From an uncultured Ruminococcus sp. (GTDB lineage Bacteria; Bacillota; Clostridia; Oscillospirales; Ruminococcaceae), in assembly GCA_937898375.1 (NCBI GenBank), contig CALEJX010000145.1:1-7718 (forward strand): DNA of 7,718 nt. Direction: 5' to 3'. This document shows positions 5,109 through 7,718 of this stretch, piece by piece. A program made the position numbers and the translations under genes. Position 1 is the stretch's first letter. Each line of letters starts with the position of its first letter. The notes below the pieces were generated by a model. That model was not told the origin of the DNA and searched no databases. It saw only the letters and a program-made list of their open reading frames with translations.

Positions 5109-6680
5109 ATGGGCATCTACGTTAATCCGGATAACATTGATTTTCAGCGTGCAATAAACTCACAGATATATGTTGACAAAAGTGGCCTTATAGAGCTTAC
5201 GAATGCAAAACTTTTTACCGAACAGCAGTTCATTTGCGTTAGCCGACCACGTCGTTTCGGCAAATCAATGACCGCAAATATGCTCACTGCTTATTATAGT
5301 CGCGGCTGCGATTCTCGTAAGATGTTTTCTAATCTTAAAATATCGGGAGCCGCCGACTTTGAAAAGCATCTGAACAAGTATAATGTTATTCATATAAATA
5401 TGGTCGATTTTCTTGATCGTTCAAAAACTATGGACGCAATGCTTGACTACCTTAGACGCAGACTGCTTCACGAGCTGAAAAAGGACTTTTCAGATGTTGA
5501 TTGTTTTGACTGGGATAATCTGCAATCTGTGTTAGGCGAAATATATGCTGATAAGCGCATTGCTTTTATTTTCATAATCGACGAATGGGACTGCATATTC
5601 CGCATACACAAAAACGATTCTGACGCTCAGACAAAATATCTTGACTTTCTGCGAAATCTTTTGAAAGACCAAGGCTATGTTGCGCTTGCATATATGACAG
5701 GCATCTTGCCGATAAAGAAGTACGGCGAACATTCTGCATTAAATATGTTCACAGAAGTTTCTATGACAAATCCTCGTGAGTATTCAGAGTATACAGGCTT
5801 TACTGAGGACGAAGTCAAGGGGCTTTGTCAAAAATATGATATGCCTTTTGATGAAACTAAGTGCTGGTATGACGGCTATAATTTAAAAGGTGTGGCAACA
5901 TACAATCCACGCTCAGTGGTAATGTCAATGACAGGTCACGATTTTGACAGCTATTGGACTTCTACAGAAACATACGAGGCGCTGAAAGTCTACATTGATA
6001 TGAACTTTGACGGGCTTAAAGACAAGGTAACACGTCTTGTAGCAGGCGAAAAAATACTGATAAACCCGACGAAATTCCAGAATGATATGACTACTCTGCG
6101 GAGTGCAGACGATATTTTCACACTGCTTGTTCACCTGGGTTATCTGACTTTTGATTTTTACACAAAGTGCGTATGGATACCAAACAGCGAAGTCGCTCAG
6201 GAGTTTATAAACTCTATTGAGGACGGCGGCTGGGAAGAAGTTATGAAAGCTATCAATGCTTCTGACAAGCTTTTGCAGGCTACTATAAATGGCGACGAAC
6301 AGGCTGTTGCCGAACTTATCGACAAGGCACACAGCGAGAATACGTCTATCTTGAAATACAATGATGAGAACTCTCTTTCCTGCGTTATTTCCATTGCTTA
6401 TTACTCTGCAAAGAGGACATACACGGTCGAGCGTGAACTGCCTGCGGGCAAGGGTTATGCTGACCTTGTTTTCAAGCCGAGAAGAAATAACAGCAACCCT
6501 GCGATGATAGTCGAACTGAAATACAACAAATCTGCTGAGTCGGCGATACAGCAGATAAAGGACAAGAATTATCCTGACTGCCTGAAGGATTATTCAGGCG
6601 AGGTCTTGCTTGTGGGGATAAGTTATGATGATGAGAAGAGACATTGTTGCAGGATTGAGAAAATAATTTGCCAAAATTAA
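5109..6680 (+). CDS. AAA-ATPase-like / PD-(D/E)XK nuclease-like protein
   Basis: A complete 523-aa protein. The N-terminal AAA-ATPase-like domain (PF09820 type) starts with the family signature NIDFQRAI-S-IYVDKSGLIE. It has the unusual Walker A SRPRRFGKS (45-53, Lys52) and the Walker B FIIDEWD (155-161, Asp158-Glu159). Further family blocks are CWYDGYNL (252-259) and YWTSTETY (282-289). The C-terminal domain (~420-520) is PD-(D/E)XK-like (PDDEXK_9 type): GYADLVF with Asp452, IVELKYNK with Glu469 and Lys471, and a following QQIKDKNY helix. All motif residues are intact. The start is ATG 5109 with AAGGAG at 5094-5099. The family is common, often multicopy, in anaerobic gut bacteria. Its biological role and any nuclease activity are unproven; a DNA-related or defence role is inference. 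It has its own promoter, shared in sequence with the SWIM gene, and a strong terminator. Confidence 0.93.
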   Translation: MGIYVNPDNIDFQRAINSQIYVDKSGLIELTNAKLFTEQQFICVSRPRRFGKSMTANMLTAYYSRGCDSRKMFSNLKISGAADFEKHLNKYNVIHINMVDFLDRSKTMDAMLDYLRRRLLHELKKDFSDVDCFDWDNLQSVLGEIYADKRIAFIFIIDEWDCIFRIHKNDSDAQTKYLDFLRNLLKDQGYVALAYMTGILPIKKYGEHSALNMFTEVSMTNPREYSEYTGFTEDEVKGLCQKYDMPFDETKCWYDGYNLKGVATYNPRSVVMSMTGHDFDSYWTSTETYEALKVYIDMNFDGLKDKVTRLVAGEKILINPTKFQNDMTTLRSADDIFTLLVHLGYLTFDFYTKCVWIPNSEVAQEFINSIEDGGWEEVMKAINASDKLLQATINGDEQAVAELIDKAHSENTSILKYNDENSLSCVISIAYYSAKRTYTVERELPAGKGYADLVFKPRRNNSNPAMIVELKYNKSAESAIQQIKDKNYPDCLKDYSGEVLLVGISYDDEKRHCCRIEKIICQN

Positions 6681-6721
6681 TATGGCATTTGTATTTGCAT
6701 TTTATTTTGACTTTTTTGCAA

Positions 6722-6766
6722 AAAAGCCCACAGACACGATCATAATGATCGCATCTGTGGGCTTTT
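6722..6766. terminator. Bidirectional rho-independent terminator between convergent genes
   Basis: The 13-bp perfect arms AAAAGCCCACAGA (6722-6734) and TCTGTGGGCTTTT (6754-6766) enclose an inner 6-bp stem CGATCA-TAA-TGATCG (6737-6751), with a two-base mismatch on each side. A-runs on one side and T-runs on the other give a U-tract on both strands. It ends the AAA gene (stop 6678-6680) and the transglutaminase-like gene (stop 6775-6773). Confidence 0.9.
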
Positions 6767-6772
6767 AAAATT

Positions 6773-7606
6773 TCACCACACATCGTATATCTTAGCTTTT
6801 TCCTCGTTGAAATCATCAGGAAGCGTTCCGATATCCCAGCCGGAATTGGTGGTCTCTATGTAAAGATAATGGCTTCCCTCGTAATCATAGTATGTGCCGG
6901 GGGCGTCATCTGTCGCCTTAACTCCTATTGCAACGTGTTCAGGAAGCTCGATAAAAATACAGCCATAGCCAAGCTCTTTGAGCAAAGCGCCCAAAAGTAT
7001 CGAGGAATCCTCACAATCACCGCACTGGTCATACAACGTTTCGAGAGGATATTTTGCAAAATCAGCATATCCCTTTGAGGTCATATCTTCAACATACTTT
7101 ATGTTCTGCACGAAATTTGCAGTTTCTCTTATAGTCTCAGATTCGCCATAGCCGCATTGGTCGCAAAGGCTTTTTATTTCGTCTGCAAGCTGTTTTACGA
7201 TCTTGTGATTATTGTCATCACTTACATAGTTATAATAATCTTTCACCTGAGAATATCTCAAAAGACTATGATAATATTCATACATATCGTCCTGAATATT
7301 CATTGATATTTCAAAAGTATAACGTTTGTCATAGCTCGTCCAGTTAAAAGTCTTTTTCGACCATGTGGGGTTTACGGGCTGAACATAGTCAGGCTTTCGA
7401 TCATCAAGAGGCTCATATCCGTCCTCATCAGTGACTGTCGTTGTTTGCTGAGTAACTGAGGTAGTGGTCTGCTGTGTTGTGGTAGTGTATGTATCATAAG
7501 TATTCAATCCTGGCCTTTTTTCAGGATATAAAAACTCATCGATCGTTTCACTGAACGCATAATATACTCCCACTGCCACACAAATAGCGATAAGTATTTT
7601 CTTCAT
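6773..7606 (-). CDS. Membrane-anchored or secreted transglutaminase-like protein
   Basis: A complete 277-aa protein. Residues 1-18 are MKK followed by a hydrophobic stretch: a signal peptide or N-terminal anchor. Residues ~36-59 are a Thr/Gln-rich linker, the style of extracellular proteins in ruminococci. A helical region follows, then the catalytic core of the transglutaminase/papain-like fold: YPLETLYDQCGDCEDSS with likely nucleophile Cys198, PEHVAIGV with His224, and YLYIETTNSGWDIG with Glu251 as probable third residue. Similar domains occur as transglutaminase-like putative cysteine proteases in bacteria and archaea. Whether it cleaves or cross-links proteins, and its substrate, cannot be told. 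Extra cysteines (148, 151, 195, 216) could form disulfides outside the cell. The start is ATG 7606-7604 with AGGA at 7617-7614, plus a good promoter. It is monocistronic and converges on the AAA gene. Confidence 0.85.
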   Translation of the reverse strand: MKKILIAICVAVGVYYAFSETIDEFLYPEKRPGLNTYDTYTTTTQQTTTSVTQQTTTVTDEDGYEPLDDRKPDYVQPVNPTWSKKTFNWTSYDKRYTFEISMNIQDDMYEYYHSLLRYSQVKDYYNYVSDDNNHKIVKQLADEIKSLCDQCGYGESETIRETANFVQNIKYVEDMTSKGYADFAKYPLETLYDQCGDCEDSSILLGALLKELGYGCIFIELPEHVAIGVKATDDAPGTYYDYEGSHYLYIETTNSGWDIGTLPDDFNEEKAKIYDVW

Positions 7607-7652
7607 ATATTTGTCCTATTCTTATCTGATTTACGGCTTTTGTCATATGTAC

Positions 7653-7681
7653 ATTATACTACAAGACATCATAAAATACAA
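7653..7681 (-). promoter_or_regulatory. Promoter of the transglutaminase-like gene
   Basis: On the minus strand TTGTAT (7681-7676), 17 bases, perfect TATAAT (7658-7653). The start point near 7645 leaves a leader of about 40 bases. Nothing else is seen between 7682 and the right edge. Confidence 0.68.
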
Positions 7682-7718
7682 TACTATTAGATATACTTTA
7701 CGAGTTTGTTCTTATTTC

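Noticed and set aside
5925..6394. Overlapping minus-strand ORFs inside the AAA gene
   Set aside because: Shadow frames of a well-conserved coding sequence.
6472..6816. Minus-strand ORF of 114 codons over the terminator
   Set aside because: It spans the bidirectional terminator and the 3' end of the AAA gene and has no supporting signals.
7440..7500. Low-complexity GT/CT-rich DNA as a possible tandem repeat
   Set aside because: It only reflects the Thr/Gln-rich linker codons; no regular DNA unit is repeated.
6773..7606. Lipoprotein signal in the transglutaminase-like protein
   Set aside because: Cys9 is preceded by Ile and lies too early in the hydrophobic stretch for a normal lipobox.

Overview
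The window looks like chromosomal DNA from a low-to-moderate GC Gram-positive anaerobe of the Clostridia, most likely a Ruminococcus-type gut or rumen bacterium. I infer this from the protein styles (a Firmicutes UvrX/YqjW-like Y-family polymerase with a YolD-like partner, a Thr-rich extracytoplasmic linker, an AAA-ATPase/PD-(D/E)XK protein), the strong AAGGAG-type ribosome binding sites, the TATAAT promoters and a Gram-positive LexA box. No rRNA, tRNA, CRISPR array or recognisable insertion sequence is present. The taxonomic guess is inference.

Left part, minus strand (read right to left). An unrecognised ORF of up to 297 codons (2905-2012) has two tandem, sequence-related promoters in front of it. 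Its last ~40 codons run through a hairpin-rich, repeat-like stretch into a rho-independent terminator. Next comes an SOS unit: a LexA box (1937-1950), a promoter, a complete 493-aa error-prone Y-family polymerase (1868-387), and 16 bp later a YolD-like protein (370 to beyond the left edge).

Middle, plus strand. A SWIM zinc-finger protein gene (about 3267-4977) is broken by three apparent one-base indels. All three lie in homopolymer runs: a T6 near the start, then an A8 and an A7 near the 3' end. Two overlapping ORFs remain (3278-4672 and 4654-4977); correcting the three runs would give one protein of about 569 aa. It is followed by an intact 523-aa AAA-ATPase-like/PD-(D/E)XK protein (5109-6680). 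The promoters of these two genes match at 25 of 30 positions, including the spacer, which suggests common regulation or a shared origin.

Right part, minus strand. A membrane-anchored or secreted transglutaminase-like (papain-fold) protein with a Thr-rich linker (7606-6773) converges on the AAA gene. The two share a strong bidirectional terminator (6722-6766). Its own promoter lies at 7653-7681.

The points most worth following up are the triple homopolymer frameshift in the SWIM gene, the near-identical SWIM/AAA promoters, the duplicated promoter module between the divergent genes, and the repeat-derived C-terminus of the unknown ORF.
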